Positions 24,114-38,786 are shown, numbered from the stretch's first letter. The stretch: DNA of 64,000 nucleotides from Sphingomonas sp. GC_Shp_5 (GCF_026540855.1 NZ_JALNUP010000021.1:1-64000); one strand, 5' to 3'. A program made the numbers and translations. Notes: generated by a model not told the origin, from the sequence alone.

Positions 24114-24484
24114 AATATCTGCTCGATAGCAACATCATCATCGTTGCCATGCTTGGCGCATCGGACCCGCTGCGTGACCGGATGGCGGCATGTGATGAAG
24201 ATGATCTGGTCACCTCCGCCATTGCTTATGCGGAGGTTGCCCATGGCTCGCATCACGGCACACCGCTGCCGATCGCGCTGCTTGACCGCTTCCTGTGGGC
24301 CGTTCCTGTGTTGCCGTTCGACGCTGCCGCCGCGAACGCCTATGCGGCACTGCCGTTCGTGCAGGCCAGCTACGATCGCTTGATTGCGGCGCACGCCCTC
24401 TCGCTGGGCGTGACGGTCGTCACCGGCAACGAGCGTGATTTCGCCGATGTGCCGGGCCTCTCCGTGGAAAACTGGACGCTGTGA
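24110..24484 (+). CDS. vapC: PIN-domain ribonuclease toxin VapC
   Basis: A 124-aa PIN-domain RNase with a GTG start ([15 protein letters not shown] read as M). The acidic metal-binding residues are intact: D6, E42 (AYAEVAHG), D89 (YDRLIAAHA) and D110 (GNERDF), so it should be catalytically active. VapC toxins cut tRNAs (often initiator tRNA or other anticodon loops) or rRNA. Its start overlaps the vapB stop and its own stop overlaps the trmD GTG start (24481-24484), placing an active toxin in direct coupling with an essential tRNA-modifying enzyme. No truncation or frameshift is seen. Confidence 0.9.
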   Translation: MKYLLDSNIIIVAMLGASDPLRDRMAACDEDDLVTSAIAYAEVAHGSHHGTPLPIALLDRFLWAVPVLPFDAAAANAYAALPFVQASYDRLIAAHALSLGVTVVTGNERDFADVPGLSVENWTL

Positions 24485-25209
24485 CCTTCGCTGCCACTAT
24501 CCTCACGCTCTACCCCGAGATGTTCCCCGGACCGCTCGGCGCCAGCCTGGCGGGCCGCGCACTGCGCGAGGGGGGCTGGTCGTGCGACGCGGTGCAAATC
24601 CGCGACTTTGCCACCGACCGGCATCGCTCGGTCGACGATACCCCGGCAGGCGGCGGCGCGGGGATGGTGCTGCGCGCGGACGTGCTCGCGGCGGCGATCG
24701 ACAGCGTGGCCGATGACCGGCCGGTGCTGGCGATGACACCGCGCGGGCGGCCGCTCGAGCAGGAGCGGGTGAGGGCGCTCGCGGCGGGGCCGGGGGTAAC
24801 GATCCTGTGCGGCCGGTTCGAGGGGTTCGACGAGCGCATCTTCGCGGCGCGCGCCATCGAGGAGGTGTCGATCGGCGACTATATCCTCTCGGGTGGCGAG
24901 ATGGGCGCGCTGGTGCTGCTCGACGCTTGCATTCGGCTGCTGCCCGGCGTAATGGGCGCCCCTTCCAGCGGTGTGGACGAGAGCTTCGAAACGGGGCTGC
25001 TCGAATATCCGCAATATACCCGACCTCAGCAATGGGAAGGGCGCACGATCCCCGAAGTGCTGCGATCGGGGGATCATGCGAGGATCGCGGCCTGGCGAAA
25101 GCACATGGCCGAGACCGACACACGGCTACGGCGGCCGGACCTTTGGGAGCGCCACGAGGGCGCTCGGGTCCAGTCGCCCTCTGGCGCGCGGCGAATGAAG
25201 GACGAATGA
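24481..25209 (+). CDS. trmD: tRNA (guanine-N1)-methyltransferase TrmD
   Basis: A 242-aa SPOUT methyltransferase that makes m1G37 next to the anticodon and prevents +1 frameshifting. Motifs are [15 protein letters not shown] at the N-terminus, [25 protein letters not shown] and the trefoil-knot SAM site [19 protein letters not shown]. The start is GTG at 24481, which gives the canonical TrmD N-terminus and overlaps the vapC stop by 4 bases. No strong Shine-Dalgarno precedes it, so translation probably depends on coupling to vapC. rplS starts one base after its stop. Confidence 0.96.
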   Translation: MTFAATILTLYPEMFPGPLGASLAGRALREGGWSCDAVQIRDFATDRHRSVDDTPAGGGAGMVLRADVLAAAIDSVADDRPVLAMTPRGRPLEQERVRALAAGPGVTILCGRFEGFDERIFAARAIEEVSIGDYILSGGEMGALVLLDACIRLLPGVMGAPSSGVDESFETGLLEYPQYTRPQQWEGRTIPEVLRSGDHARIAAWRKHMAETDTRLRRPDLWERHEGARVQSPSGARRMKDE

Positions 25210-25210
25210 G

Positions 25211-25600
25211 ATGAACCTCATCCAGACGCTCGAAGCCGAGCAGATTGCCAAGTTCCACGAGACCAAGTCGATTCCCGAGTTCCGCCCCGGCGATACGCTC
25301 AAGGTCGGCGTCAAGGTCGTCGAAGGCGAGCGCACCCGCGTGCAGAACTATGAGGGCGTGTGCATCGCGCGCTCGAACCGCGGCATGGGCTCGAGCTTCA
25401 CCGTGCGCAAGATGAGCTTCGGCGAGGGCGTCGAGCGCGTCTTCCCGCTCTATTCGCCCAACGTCGATTCGATCGAGGTGGTCCGCAAGGGCGCGGTGCG
25501 TCGCGCCAAGCTCTATTATCTGCGTGGCCGCACCGGCAAGTCGGCGCGTATCGCCGAGCGCCGCGACGTCCGCCCGGCCAAGGGCACGGCCGCGGAGTGA
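25211..25600 (+). CDS. rplS: 50S ribosomal protein L19
   Basis: A 129-aa L19 located at the 30S-50S interface. The core is complete: [64 protein letters not shown] and [15 protein letters not shown]. The start at 25211 has AAGGA upstream within the trmD end. It closes the ribosomal operon and is followed by a strong terminator at 25645. Confidence 0.97.
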   Translation: MNLIQTLEAEQIAKFHETKSIPEFRPGDTLKVGVKVVEGERTRVQNYEGVCIARSNRGMGSSFTVRKMSFGEGVERVFPLYSPNVDSIEVVRKGAVRRAKLYYLRGRTGKSARIAERRDVRPAKGTAAE

Positions 25601-25644
25601 TCCACCGCGGCGGCTGACCGCCGGTGGGTTGCACAAGAAAACAG

Positions 25645-25676
25645 GGCGCGGTGGCTTCGGCTGCCGCGCCTTTTTT
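25645..25676 (+). terminator. Rho-independent terminator after rplS
   Basis: GGCGCGGTGGC-TTCG-GCTGCCGCGCC, an 11-bp stem with two wobbles and a stable TTCG loop, followed by TTTTTT. Confidence 0.92.
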
Positions 25677-25791
25677 CTTGGTTCGACGGCTGGCCAACCC
25701 GCTCCACCGTGCTACCTCTTGGCCTCCTGTGGAGGATCGTTGCGGCAGCTGCGCCGTTATGATGCTGATAACAGTGGAAAAGAGAGGCGAG

Positions 25792-26511
25792 ATGCGGCGA
25801 GCGATGGGCGCGTGGAGTTATCCGATGGCGGCAGCCGCGGCCTGCTGTGCGCTGGCGGGAACGTCGGTGCCTGCCGCTGCGCAGACCGGTAGCCTGTCCG
25901 CGCGCGACGTGCTCACCCAGGCCTCGTTTGGCTCCGCGACCAAGCAGGCGGCCATGCAGGGCGTGCTGACCGCCCAGCGGCTTGCCGCGGCGGCGCTGGC
26001 ACGGTCGCCTACCGATCACGAGGCGCTGCTGATGCAGGCCACCGCCAAGGGCTATGAGGCCAAGCTCAGCGGCAGCCGCGCCGATGCGATTGCCGCCCGC
26101 AAGCTGTTCGAGGCGCTCGCCAGCCGTTCGCCCCGAGATGCCGAGCCGCAGCTCGGGCTCGGCGCCTGGCATATGGGGGCGGTGTTCAAGCTCGGCAGCC
26201 TGATGGGCCGTGCGGCGCTCGGCGCGCAGAAGGCGGTCGGGCTGGCGGCGCTGGACCGTGCGGTGGCGCTGGGTGGTGATCGTGCGTCCTGCGCAGGAGT
26301 CGCCGCGCTGCTGCGGCTCGAGCAGGATCCAAGCGATCAGCGTGGGCGCGCGCTCGCCGAGATGGCAGCGCGGGCGAGCACGCCGACCGCGTTCGACCGG
26401 GCGATGCGCCGGGCGTCGGCCGCCGTGCTGGCGTCGCTTAACGGCGGCGATGCGGCAGCGACCAAGAAGCTGGCGGCCAGGCTGCTGCCGTTCGGGCAAC
26501 TCGGCGACTGA
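25792..26511 (+). CDS. Exported TPR-like hypothetical protein
   Basis: A 239-aa protein. Residues 1-31 are a signal peptide (AAAAACCALAGTSVPAAAQ with an AxA cleavage site), so it is periplasmic. The mature part is helical with repeating features, LAAAALARSPTDHEALLMQA, KLFEALASRSPRDAEPQLGLGAWHM and ALDRAVALGGDRASCAGVAAL, that resemble degenerate tetratricopeptide repeats. AGAGAGG precedes the ATG at 25792; longer upstream frames run through the rplS terminator and are not credible. It is bracketed by two strong terminators, hence a single-gene unit. Function unknown; it may act as a scaffold. Confidence 0.72.
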   Translation: MRRAMGAWSYPMAAAAACCALAGTSVPAAAQTGSLSARDVLTQASFGSATKQAAMQGVLTAQRLAAAALARSPTDHEALLMQATAKGYEAKLSGSRADAIAARKLFEALASRSPRDAEPQLGLGAWHMGAVFKLGSLMGRAALGAQKAVGLAALDRAVALGGDRASCAGVAALLRLEQDPSDQRGRALAEMAARASTPTAFDRAMRRASAAVLASLNGGDAAATKKLAARLLPFGQLGD

Positions 26512-26563
26512 GCGGGCGGCCGTGACGCGCTGGTCGGCCACGAAATTGGTCCACGCCAAGCAC

Positions 26564-26599
26564 AAAAAGGGCCGCCGGGCTGATGCTCGGCGGCCCTTT
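26564..26599. terminator. Bidirectional terminator between the TPR-like gene and rpoD
   Basis: AAAAA, then GGGCCGCCGGGC-TGAT-GCTCGGCGGCCC (one wobble), then TTTC. The A-run and T-run on either side serve both convergent genes. Confidence 0.9.
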
Positions 26600-26619
26600 C
26601 TGATCTGGTCGATGCTCGC

Positions 26620-28655
<2,036 letters not shown>

Positions 28656-28656
<1 letters not shown>

Positions 28657-30536
28657 CAATTGCCCTCGGATCCAAACGCCCGGGCGTCTTCGTTCGCCTG
28701 CACGAGATTTGCAAGCCGAAGCTCCAACGCCTGTTTCTCTCTCACCAATGCCACTTGCCGTTCAAACGCCTCGTCAGTGAAATGCGCCTGCATGGCGCTG
28801 GTTGCCTCGGCAAGCGCCAAATCGACTTCCGGGCGCGCCACCATGATGGCGATCGCTTCGTCGAGGTCGGCTCTGGCTCTGGCCGGATCACCGGCATTCT
28901 GCGTGAACGAATAGGGCATCGTATCGGCTCTCAGCAGGTCGCTCGCGACTGAATCGAAACCGGATAACGCCAATATGGTAATCAGGCGGCCGCTATCAAG
29001 CGCCTGCTCCTCCAGCGCCAGATCGACCACCGCCTCGTAGAGCCTGCCGAGCGCACCATCGATCAGCTTGAGGCTGCCGAGCACCTCCATGTGGCGCGCG
29101 ATCTCGACCGGGTGGCGGATCAGCCCGGCGAGCACCGCCTTGGCGAGCACGCGATCGATCCCGGCGGCACGGACGGCCTTGGCGTCCTCGGTCGCCGGGG
29201 CGTGCGGCTGCTTCCACTGGCCTTTGATGTCGCGCTTGCCCTGAGGGCGGGGCGGGGAGGGTGTAAAGGCGCGGCGCTTGGGCGCGAAATGCTCGTAGAC
29301 GCGGTTGCGGAAGTCGTTCTCATACTCCTTGCGGACCGACGCATCGACAATGGTCGCGGCAAGCTCCTGGAGGCGCTGTTTGAGCCCGGCCCGCTGCTCG
29401 GGCGTGTCGAGCGGGCCGGCGGCGAGTTCGCTCTGCCACAGGCGATCGACCAGAGGCTGGGGCTGCCGGAGCAGGGCTTCCATCGCTGGTGCGCCGCCGG
29501 CGCGGACCAGATCATCCGGATCCTGGCCGTCGGGCAGGGTGACGAAGGCAAGGCTGCGCCCGCCGCCGAGCATCGGCAGCGCGCGGTGAGCGGCGCGCAG
29601 CGCGGCCTTCTGCCCGGCGCTGTCGCCGTCGAGGCAGAGGATCGGCACGTCGACCATCCGCCACAAGCGCTCGAGCTGCCCTTCGGTGAGCGCGGTGCCG
29701 AGCGGGGCGACCGCCTCGGCGATCCCCGCCTGGGCGAGCGCGATCACGTCCATATAGCCCTCGACCACCAGCACCCGGCCAGACTTGCGGCTGGCCGGCG
29801 CGGCGCGATCGAGATTGTAGAGGGTGCGGCCCTTGTCGAACAACGGCGTCTCGGGCGAGTTGAGATACTTGGGCTCGCCCTCCCCGATGATCCGGCCGCC
29901 GAACGCGATCACCCGGCCGCGCGGATCGCGGATCGGGATCATCAGCCGGCCGCGGAACCGGTCATAGGGCTCCTTACCCTCGACCTGGATCAGCATGCCG
30001 GTCTCGACCAGCATCGGGTCGCCATAGTCCTTCAGCGCGGCCTTGAGCTTGCCGCGGCTGTCCGGCGCAAAGCCCATGCCGAAGGTGCGCGCGGTCTCGG
30101 GCGTGATGCCGCGCTTCGCCAGCGCGGCGCGGGCATCGTTGCCGCCGAGCCCGCCGAGCTGCTCGGTGAACCACGCGGCGGCCTCGGCCATCGCCTCGTG
30201 CAGGCCCTTGGCGCGCTCGGCTTTGCGCGCGGACTGATGGTCCTGCGCGGGCATGTCGAGCCCGGCCGCTTGAGCGAGTTCCTTGACGGCGTCGATAAAC
30301 GGCAGGCCGCGCTGGTCGGTCATCCAGCGGATCGCGTCGCCATGCGCCGAACAGCCGAAGCAATGGTAGAAGCCCTTGTCGTCGTTGACGTAGAAGGAGG
30401 GCGTCTTCTCGTTGTGGAACGGGCAGCAGCCGCGCATCTCGCGGCCCGCCTTCTGCAGCTTGGTGGTCTTGCCGACCAGCGCCGACAGCGAGGTGCGGGC
30501 GCGCAGTTCATCGAGGAATTGGGGGGAGAGGCTCAT
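28656..30536 (-). CDS. dnaG: DNA primase DnaG
   Basis: A 626-aa primase that makes RNA primers at the replication fork. The N-terminal zinc finger has [12 protein letters not shown] and [13 protein letters not shown]. The RNA polymerase/TOPRIM core has [35 protein letters not shown] and [14 protein letters not shown], and the C-terminal DnaB-binding region follows. Starting at [12 protein letters not shown] (30536) matches the family; a longer frame adds an Arg-rich leader. It is coupled to rpoD through TGATG and preceded by yqeY with a 100-base gap that contains no gene. Confidence 0.97.
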
Positions 30537-30636
30537 GGTTGGGTGCCTGCCTTCTCGACTGCGCGCCGTACGATCGGGAGGTGCCAATCCGGGCCCGCCG
30601 CCGCTTCGAGCCCGATCGATACGCGCGCCCGGCGGG

Positions 30637-31089
30637 TTACGCCAGCGCCGCCTTCACCAGCCCGCTTGCTTTGGACATGTCCAGGCTCGCCGCATGCCGC
30701 GCCTTCAGCTCGGCCATCACCCGGCCCATGTCCTTCATCCCGCTGGCGCCGAGCTCGGCCTTGATCGCCTCGATCGCCGCGGTCGTCTCCGCCTCGCTCA
30801 TCTGCGCCGGCAGGAAGCGCTCGATCACCGCGACCTCGGCCTTCTCGGCGTCGGCGAGTTCCTGGCGGCCGCCGGTCTCGTACATGGCGATCGACTCGCG
30901 GCGCTGCTTGACCATCTTCTGCAGCACCTCGACCACCACCGCATCGTCGTCGGCCGGCGCGGTGCCGGTGCGCAGCTCGATGTCGCGGTTCTTGATGGCG
31001 GCCTGGATCAGGCTGATGGCGGCGCGCGCTTCCTTGTCGCCGGCCTTCATGGCGGTGACCTGCGCGGCCTTGATGTCGTCGCGAATCAT
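30637..31089 (-). CDS. GatB/YqeY domain-containing protein
   Basis: A 150-aa YqeY-type protein with MIRDDIKAAQVTAMKAGDKEAR at the N-terminus, then DIELRTGTAPADDDAVVVEVL, QMSEAETTAAI and SGMKDMGRVMAELK. YqeY shares the tRNA-binding tail domain of the amidotransferase subunit GatB and is proposed to act on tRNA, though its precise role is unsettled. It is upstream of dnaG on the same strand, the frequent yqeY-dnaG-rpoD order, and is divergent from carA across 145 bases. Confidence 0.92.
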   Translation of the reverse strand: MIRDDIKAAQVTAMKAGDKEARAAISLIQAAIKNRDIELRTGTAPADDDAVVVEVLQKMVKQRRESIAMYETGGRQELADAEKAEVAVIERFLPAQMSEAETTAAIEAIKAELGASGMKDMGRVMAELKARHAASLDMSKASGLVKAALA

Positions 31090-31234
31090 GGGTGTCTCTC
31101 GAAGCCTCAGCGGTAAAGCGGGTGACCCTAGCGGAACAACGCCTCCCCGTGAACCGGTTGACCTCGGCCGGCGCGGGGTCTAGCGGGCGCCACTTAGCGA
31201 CATCGCGAACCAACACAGGAGTGCCCGCCAAGCC

Positions 31235-32434
31235 ATGGCCGACGCCAAACCCTCTGCCGCGCCTGCTGCGTCCGCCAGGCCAGATGGCGCGACCGGCGTG
31301 CTCGTCCTCGCCAGTGGCGAGATCGCCTGGGGCCGCGGCTTCGGCGCCGAGGGGCAGGCGGTGGGCGAGGTGTGCTTCCACACCGCGATGACCGGCTATC
31401 AGGAGATCATGACCGATCCGTCCTTTGCCGGGCAGATCATCACCTTCACCTTCCCGCACATCGGCAATGTCGGCGCCAACCCCGACGACATCGAGGCCGA
31501 TGCACCGCATGCGCTGGGCATGATCGTCCGCGAGGACGTCACCGCGCCATCCAACTTCCGCGCCGTCGAGCGGCTCGACGGCTGGATGAAGCGCCATGAC
31601 CGGATCGGCCTTGCCGGGATCGATACCCGCGCGCTGACCCGCCGGATCCGCAGCGGCGGCGCACCCAACGGCGTTATCGCGCACTCGGCGAGCGGCGACT
31701 TCGACCTCGACCTGCTGCTCAAGCTGGCGCGCGGCTGGCCGGGGCTGGAGGGCATGGACCTCGCCAAGGAGGTGTCGACCGCGACCCACTATGCCTGGGG
31801 CGAGGCGCGCGAGGGCGGGGCCTGGAAGCTCGGCCATGGCTATCTTCACAAAGGTCACGCAAACGACGCCCCGCGGCCGCATGTCGTCGCGATCGATTAT
31901 GGCAGCAAATTCAATATCTTCCGCAACCTTGTTGAGGCGGGCGCGAAGGTTACGGTGCTACCGGCGGACGCGACGTTCGACCAGGTGATGGCGCTCGCGC
32001 CGGACGGCATCTTTCTTTCCAACGGCCCTGGCGATCCCGCCGCGACCGGCGACTATGCGGTGCCGGTGATCCGGCAGCTGCTCGAGACGGGCAAGCCGCT
32101 GTTTGGCATCTGCCTGGGCCACCAGTTGCTCGGGCTGGCGGTGGGCGCGACCACCACCAAGATGTTCCAGGGCCATCGCGGCGCCAACCACCCGGTCAAG
32201 CGGCTCAGCGACGGCGCGGTGGAGATCACCAGCATGAATCACGGCTTTGCGGTGGAACGCGACAGCCTGCCCGCCAACGTCCGCGAGACCCATGTGTCGC
32301 TGTTCGACGGCTCGAACGCGGGGCTGGAGCTGACCGACCGGCCGGCGTTCAGCGTGCAATATCATCCCGAGGCAAGCCCGGGGCCGCAGGACAGCCTGTA
32401 CCTGTTCGAGCGGTTCGTGGGTTCGCTGACGTGA
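31235..32434 (+). CDS. carA: Carbamoyl-phosphate synthase small subunit CarA
   Basis: A 399-aa glutamine amidotransferase subunit that hydrolyses glutamine and channels ammonia to CarB for arginine and pyrimidine synthesis. The N-terminal small-subunit domain has [19 protein letters not shown]. The class I GATase triad is present: C293 in [10 protein letters not shown], with His and Glu in [12 protein letters not shown]. The ATG at 31235 has an AGGAG 13 bases upstream, a rather long spacing. carB follows after 112 bases, in which I see no gene or hairpin. Confidence 0.97.
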   Translation: MADAKPSAAPAASARPDGATGVLVLASGEIAWGRGFGAEGQAVGEVCFHTAMTGYQEIMTDPSFAGQIITFTFPHIGNVGANPDDIEADAPHALGMIVREDVTAPSNFRAVERLDGWMKRHDRIGLAGIDTRALTRRIRSGGAPNGVIAHSASGDFDLDLLLKLARGWPGLEGMDLAKEVSTATHYAWGEAREGGAWKLGHGYLHKGHANDAPRPHVVAIDYGSKFNIFRNLVEAGAKVTVLPADATFDQVMALAPDGIFLSNGPGDPAATGDYAVPVIRQLLETGKPLFGICLGHQLLGLAVGATTTKMFQGHRGANHPVKRLSDGAVEITSMNHGFAVERDSLPANVRETHVSLFDGSNAGLELTDRPAFSVQYHPEASPGPQDSLYLFERFVGSLT

Positions 32435-32546
32435 GCGGGCGGCCGGCTGTGTTGCTGCAGCCAGGCCGCGATCAACTGAACGGCGCCGGTTCGCGCCGAC
32501 TCCAGCTCGTCGGCGACGGGCTTCATACCAGACACAAAGGCTGAGA

Positions 32547-35870
<3,324 letters not shown>

Positions 35871-35948
35871 TCCCGGCATGATCGCGTGATGTGCGGGCGG
35901 GCGCCCTGGTCGGGGCCCGCTTGGGAACGAGTTATTGGGGACGAGACA

Positions 35949-36425
35949 ATGGCCACCGTCGAAAAGATGCCGATGCTGCAAGAGGGCTATGAGAAGCTCA
36001 CTGCGGATTTGCGGCGTCTCAAAGAGGAGCGGCCGCACATCGTCGACGCGATCGAGGAAGCGCGTGCTCATGGCGATCTGTCGGAAAACGCCGAATATCA
36101 TGCTGCCAAGGAGCAGCAGGGCCAGAATGAGGCGACGATCAGCGACATCGAGGACAAATTGTCCCGCGCGCAGATCATCGACCCGCGCGACCTGTCGGGC
36201 GACAAGGTGGTGTTCGGCGCCACGGTGACGCTGCTCGACGACGACAACAAGCCGGTGCGCTACCAGATCGTCGGCCAGACCGAGGCGAACGCCAAGACCG
36301 GCCGGATCTCGTACAATTCGCCGCTCGGCCGCGCGCTGATCGGGCGCAAGGTGGACGAAGAGGTCGAGGTCGCGGTGCCCGCGGGCGACCGCTATTATGT
36401 GGTGTCGAAGATCGAGTTCATCTGA
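35949..36425 (+). CDS. greA: Transcription elongation factor GreA
   Basis: A 158-aa Gre factor that rescues backtracked RNA polymerase by stimulating transcript cleavage. The N-terminal coiled coil carries the acidic tip in [18 protein letters not shown], where the two conserved acidic residues sit. The C-terminal FKBP-like domain has [18 protein letters not shown]. Starting at [10 protein letters not shown] (35949) gives the standard length; the frame extends upstream but without Gre features. The carB-greA order is common in alphaproteobacteria. A perfect terminator follows. Confidence 0.96.
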   Translation: MATVEKMPMLQEGYEKLTADLRRLKEERPHIVDAIEEARAHGDLSENAEYHAAKEQQGQNEATISDIEDKLSRAQIIDPRDLSGDKVVFGATVTLLDDDNKPVRYQIVGQTEANAKTGRISYNSPLGRALIGRKVDEEVEVAVPAGDRYYVVSKIEFI

Positions 36426-36450
36426 TCAGCGCGCCACAGCCGTAGACATG

Positions 36451-36477
36451 AAAAAGGCCGGGGAAACCCGGCCTTTT
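36451..36477 (+). terminator. Rho-independent terminator of greA
   Basis: AAAAAGGCCGGG-GAAA-CCCGGCCTTTT: a 7-bp GC stem with a GAAA tetraloop extended by A-T pairs, with a T run. Confidence 0.93.
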
Positions 36478-36596
36478 CTGTTGGGGGCGTTTCCCCGGCG
36501 GGGAATGACGATCTCGGGCTGATCCGTTCATGCCGCGTCAGTCGACGCACACGCGGGGCGAACAGCCGGCGTTGATCGACCGTTGCCGGGCGGTGA

Positions 36597-36827
36597 TTAC
36601 GCCGCGGGCGGCGCGATCGTGTCGGGTTCGAGCAGGCGGTGGAGATGGACCACCACGAACTTCATCTCGGCGTCATCGACGGTGCGCTGCGCCGCGGCAC
36701 GCCACGCCTTTTCGGCATCGCCATAGTCGGCGAAGATGCCGACCACTTCGAGCTGTGAGGGATCAGCGAAGTCGAGGGTGCGGGGATCCTTGACGCGACC
36801 GCCGAATACGAGGTGGAGCTTGCTCAT
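36597..36827 (-). CDS. DUF4170 domain-containing protein
   Basis: A 76-aa protein matching the DUF4170 pattern of alphaproteobacteria: MSKLHLVFGGRVKDPRTLDF, EVVGIFADYGDAEKAWRAAAQ, and VDDAEMKFVVVHLHRLLEP. It is cytoplasmic with an alpha/beta layout. Its start is at 36827, with the 225-base gap up to 37051 containing only a hairpin at its far end. The family has no established function. It is a single-gene unit, not clearly linked to the membrane-protein operon upstream. Confidence 0.88.
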   Translation of the reverse strand: MSKLHLVFGGRVKDPRTLDFADPSQLEVVGIFADYGDAEKAWRAAAQRTVDDAEMKFVVVHLHRLLEPDTIAPPAA

Positions 36828-37012
36828 GCGACATCCTGGCTGAAAGGGTTCGCCAGCCGCCCTAGCGTGTTGCGGCGCAATATTGAACCCTGCGCGTGGC
36901 GTGGCAACAGAAGGTAACGGGACACCATCGCTGGTGCCACGCCGGATGGCCCCGGCCTCTCTGCGCCCCGCGAATCAACCCTCAACCGGTAGGGTGAACA
37001 GGCGCGGCGATC

Positions 37013-37045
37013 CGGGGAGAGGGGGGCGGCGCCGTCCTCTCCCCG
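37013..37045 (-). terminator. Hairpin ending the yqj-like operon
   Basis: 10-bp stem CGGGGAGAGG / CCTCTCCCCG with a 13-base GC-rich loop, 7 bases after the last stop of the minus-strand operon. No T tract. Confidence 0.55.
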
Positions 37046-37051
37046 TTCGCT

Positions 37052-37516
37052 TCACGCCTTGCTGGCGGCCGTCTTGGCGGCGGCGGCGCCGGCGGTCTGC
37101 GCGGCCTTGACGACATTGCCGAGCAGCGTCTTGACCTGATCGCGCGCGGCATCCTTGTTGATGCCGAAGCCGTCGAGTTCGGCGGTGCCGGCTTCGCGGG
37201 CGGCGGCGAACGCCTGGCGTGCGCGCTCGCCGATCTGCTGGCCGAGCGGTGCGAGCAGTTCCTTTTCCTTGGCCGAGCGCGGGATCAGCGCACCGGCAAT
37301 GGCACCGACGGCGAGGCCGCCGATCAGGATGCCGAGCGGGTTCGATTCGAGCCCCTCGACGGTGCGGCGCGCGGCATCGCTGGCGACCTCCTTGGAGCTG
37401 CCGAGCGCGGATGACGCTTTCTCGACGGTGGCCTCATAGGCGTGGGTCACGGTCTCCTTGGCATCGTGCAGGCGGCCATGGGTCTCGCGGTCCTTGGCGG
37501 TATCGGTATCGGTCAT
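37052..37516 (-). CDS. YqjD/ElaB-like membrane-associated stress protein (operon gene 4)
   Basis: A 154-aa protein. The N-terminal 60 residues are charged, helical and Ala-rich (HAYEATVEKASSALGSSKEVA). Residues about 70-92 (NPLGILIGGLAVGAIAGALIPRS) form one membrane segment of the glycine-rich YqjD/ElaB kind. The C-terminal helix is Ala-rich (VVKAAQTAGAAAAKTAASKA). The start is at 37516. It is the fourth gene of a minus-strand operon led by an EcfG-type promoter at 38787. In E. coli YqjD anchors ribosomes in stationary phase; whether this protein does the same is unproved. Confidence 0.72.
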   Translation of the reverse strand: MTDTDTAKDRETHGRLHDAKETVTHAYEATVEKASSALGSSKEVASDAARRTVEGLESNPLGILIGGLAVGAIAGALIPRSAKEKELLAPLGQQIGERARQAFAAAREAGTAELDGFGINKDAARDQVKTLLGNVVKAAQTAGAAAAKTAASKA

Positions 37517-37572
37517 GGAAGGTCCTTTGCGAGCATTGACGGGATCAACGGCTGGCGCCGTTGGCGGTTTCA

Positions 37573-37863
37573 TCAGGGACGGCGACGGAACAGGCCGAAG
37601 AGCCGGCGCCGGGCAAGCACCGCGCCGGCAAGCGCGACCACGCCGGCGACCGCGGCGGGGTTGCGCCGCGCGGTCTCGATCCCGGCCTGGGCGGCAGCGC
37701 CGCTCTTGTCGGTGACCTCGACCATCGCCTGGCGGGCGAGCGTCTTGGGGTTGAGCTTGACCTGCAGCCGGGCGAGCGTCGCGGACAGACGCTGGCGGGC
37801 TACCGCGGCCTCAAGCTCGGCATCGACCAGCCGCGCGACCGGATCGGGCGAGAGGTTGGCCAT
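37573..37863 (-). CDS. DUF3618-type small membrane protein (operon gene 3)
   Basis: A 96-aa protein: an amphipathic helix with acidic and basic residues (DAELEAAVARQRLSATLARL), then a helical region and a hydrophobic segment NPAAVAGVVALAGAVLA followed by RRRLFGLFRRRP, a positively charged end. The layout matches DUF3618/YqjK-type proteins. The ATG at 37863 overlaps the stop of the holin-like gene by one base (TGATG). The GTG three bases earlier is an alternative start. Probably inner-membrane with a cytoplasmic helix. Function unknown. Confidence 0.72.
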   Translation of the reverse strand: MANLSPDPVARLVDAELEAAVARQRLSATLARLQVKLNPKTLARQAMVEVTDKSGAAAQAGIETARRNPAAVAGVVALAGAVLARRRLFGLFRRRP

Positions 37864-38216
37864 CACACCGTCTCCCGCCGGGCAGGGGCGAGCCGGCCCT
37901 TGCCGATGATGCCGAGCACCGCGGCGATCACCAGCACCGTCACCACCACCGCGGCGGTCGCGAAGCCGGGGCCGATCAGCGTCGCGAGACTGAGGATGAG
38001 GCCGACCAGCAACGCGATCAACGCCGCCAGCGCCAGCACCCCGGCGACGGCGAAGAACAGGATCGCGCTCTTATAGGCGCCGGCACGTTCAGCGAACTTG
38101 GCCTTGTACAGCGCGATTTCGGCTGCGGCGAGATCGCGGGTGTCTTCCACCAATTGTCCGACCAGCGTCGCCACGCTCTCATCGTCGGTGGCCTGCTCGA
38201 TTGTCCCGGTCGCCAA
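37863..38216 (-). CDS. Phage_holin_3_6/YqjE-like membrane protein (operon gene 2)
   Basis: A 117-aa protein. The first 45 residues are an amphipathic helix (TRDLAAAEIALYKAKFAERAG) and two transmembrane helices follow (SAILFFAVAGVLALAALIALLV and LIGPGFATAAVVVTVLVIA). This is the actinobacterial holin-X/YqjE family pattern, a general membrane-associated stress protein rather than a true phage holin; there is no phage context. It is 5 bases after the first gene of the operon and overlaps the next gene (TGATG). Confidence 0.8.
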   Translation of the reverse strand: MATGTIEQATDDESVATLVGQLVEDTRDLAAAEIALYKAKFAERAGAYKSAILFFAVAGVLALAALIALLVGLILSLATLIGPGFATAAVVVTVLVIAAVLGIIGKGRLAPARRETV

Positions 38217-38221
38217 GCTAA

Positions 38222-38755
38222 TCAGGCCTTGTTGTCGTCGAGGCCGGACTGGGCGAGGCGGGCGACCACGAAGCCCAATGCGGCAGCGATGCCGACGGCG
38301 ACCGCGGGGCTCTTGCGGATGTAGCCGCGCGCCTCATCGATCAGCGCGTCGACGTCCTTGCCCTTCACCTGCTCGGCGAAGCCCGAGACGGTGCTCGCCG
38401 CGGTGCGGGCATATTCGCCATATTGCGCGCCGAGCTTGTCATCGACCTGGCCTGCGGCGTCGGTGAGCAGCTGCGAGAGCTGGTCGAGCGCGCCGCTCGC
38501 CTTGTCCTTGCCGGTGTCGGCAAAGGCGCGGAGCTTGTCGTTGGCTTGCGCGCCATATTTGGCGGAATAGTCCTTGAACGCCTGGCGCGCCTGATCGGCC
38601 TTGCTGCCGGTGGCGCTGTTCTCGGTCTCAAAGCTGCCCGTGGCATCGAACTCAACGCCGGTGTCCTTGAGCGGCGCGGCGGGCTCGAACTCGGTGGTGG
38701 CGGGCGGCGGGGTAATGTCGCCGTAGGTCATCGGGGTTGCGTTGTCGTCGGCCAT
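38222..38755 (-). CDS. YqjD-like (DUF883-type) stress protein, first gene of operon
   Basis: A 177-aa protein. The N-terminal 55 residues are Pro/Asp/Glu-rich and disordered. The middle is a long amphipathic helix (DQARQAFKDYSAKYGAQAND...LLTDAAGQVDDKLGAQYGEYA). The C-terminus ends in YIRKSPAVAVGIAAALGFVVARLA, a membrane anchor in the YqjD/ElaB style. An EcfG-type promoter ends 31 bases before the ATG at 38755, so the four-gene operon is probably switched on by the general stress response. Confidence 0.78.
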   Translation of the reverse strand: MADDNATPMTYGDITPPPATTEFEPAAPLKDTGVEFDATGSFETENSATGSKADQARQAFKDYSAKYGAQANDKLRAFADTGKDKASGALDQLSQLLTDAAGQVDDKLGAQYGEYARTAASTVSGFAEQVKGKDVDALIDEARGYIRKSPAVAVGIAAALGFVVARLAQSGLDDNKA

Positions 38756-38786
38756 GGTTTGCGCCCTTTCGATTGTTCGTCGCTTC

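Noticed and set aside
31133-31161. GGAAC ... GGTT near the carA/yqeY divergent region
   Set aside because: The spacing is 18 or more bases, outside the EcfG range of 16-17, and carA is a housekeeping gene.
37335-37360. GGTTCGATTCGAGCCCC, like a tRNA T-arm
   Set aside because: It lies inside a coding sequence and there is no matching acceptor stem or anticodon arm; not a tRNA.
37863-38216. Holin-like gene as sign of a prophage
   Set aside because: The family is the chromosomal YqjE/holin-X type, with no integrase, capsid or lysis genes nearby.
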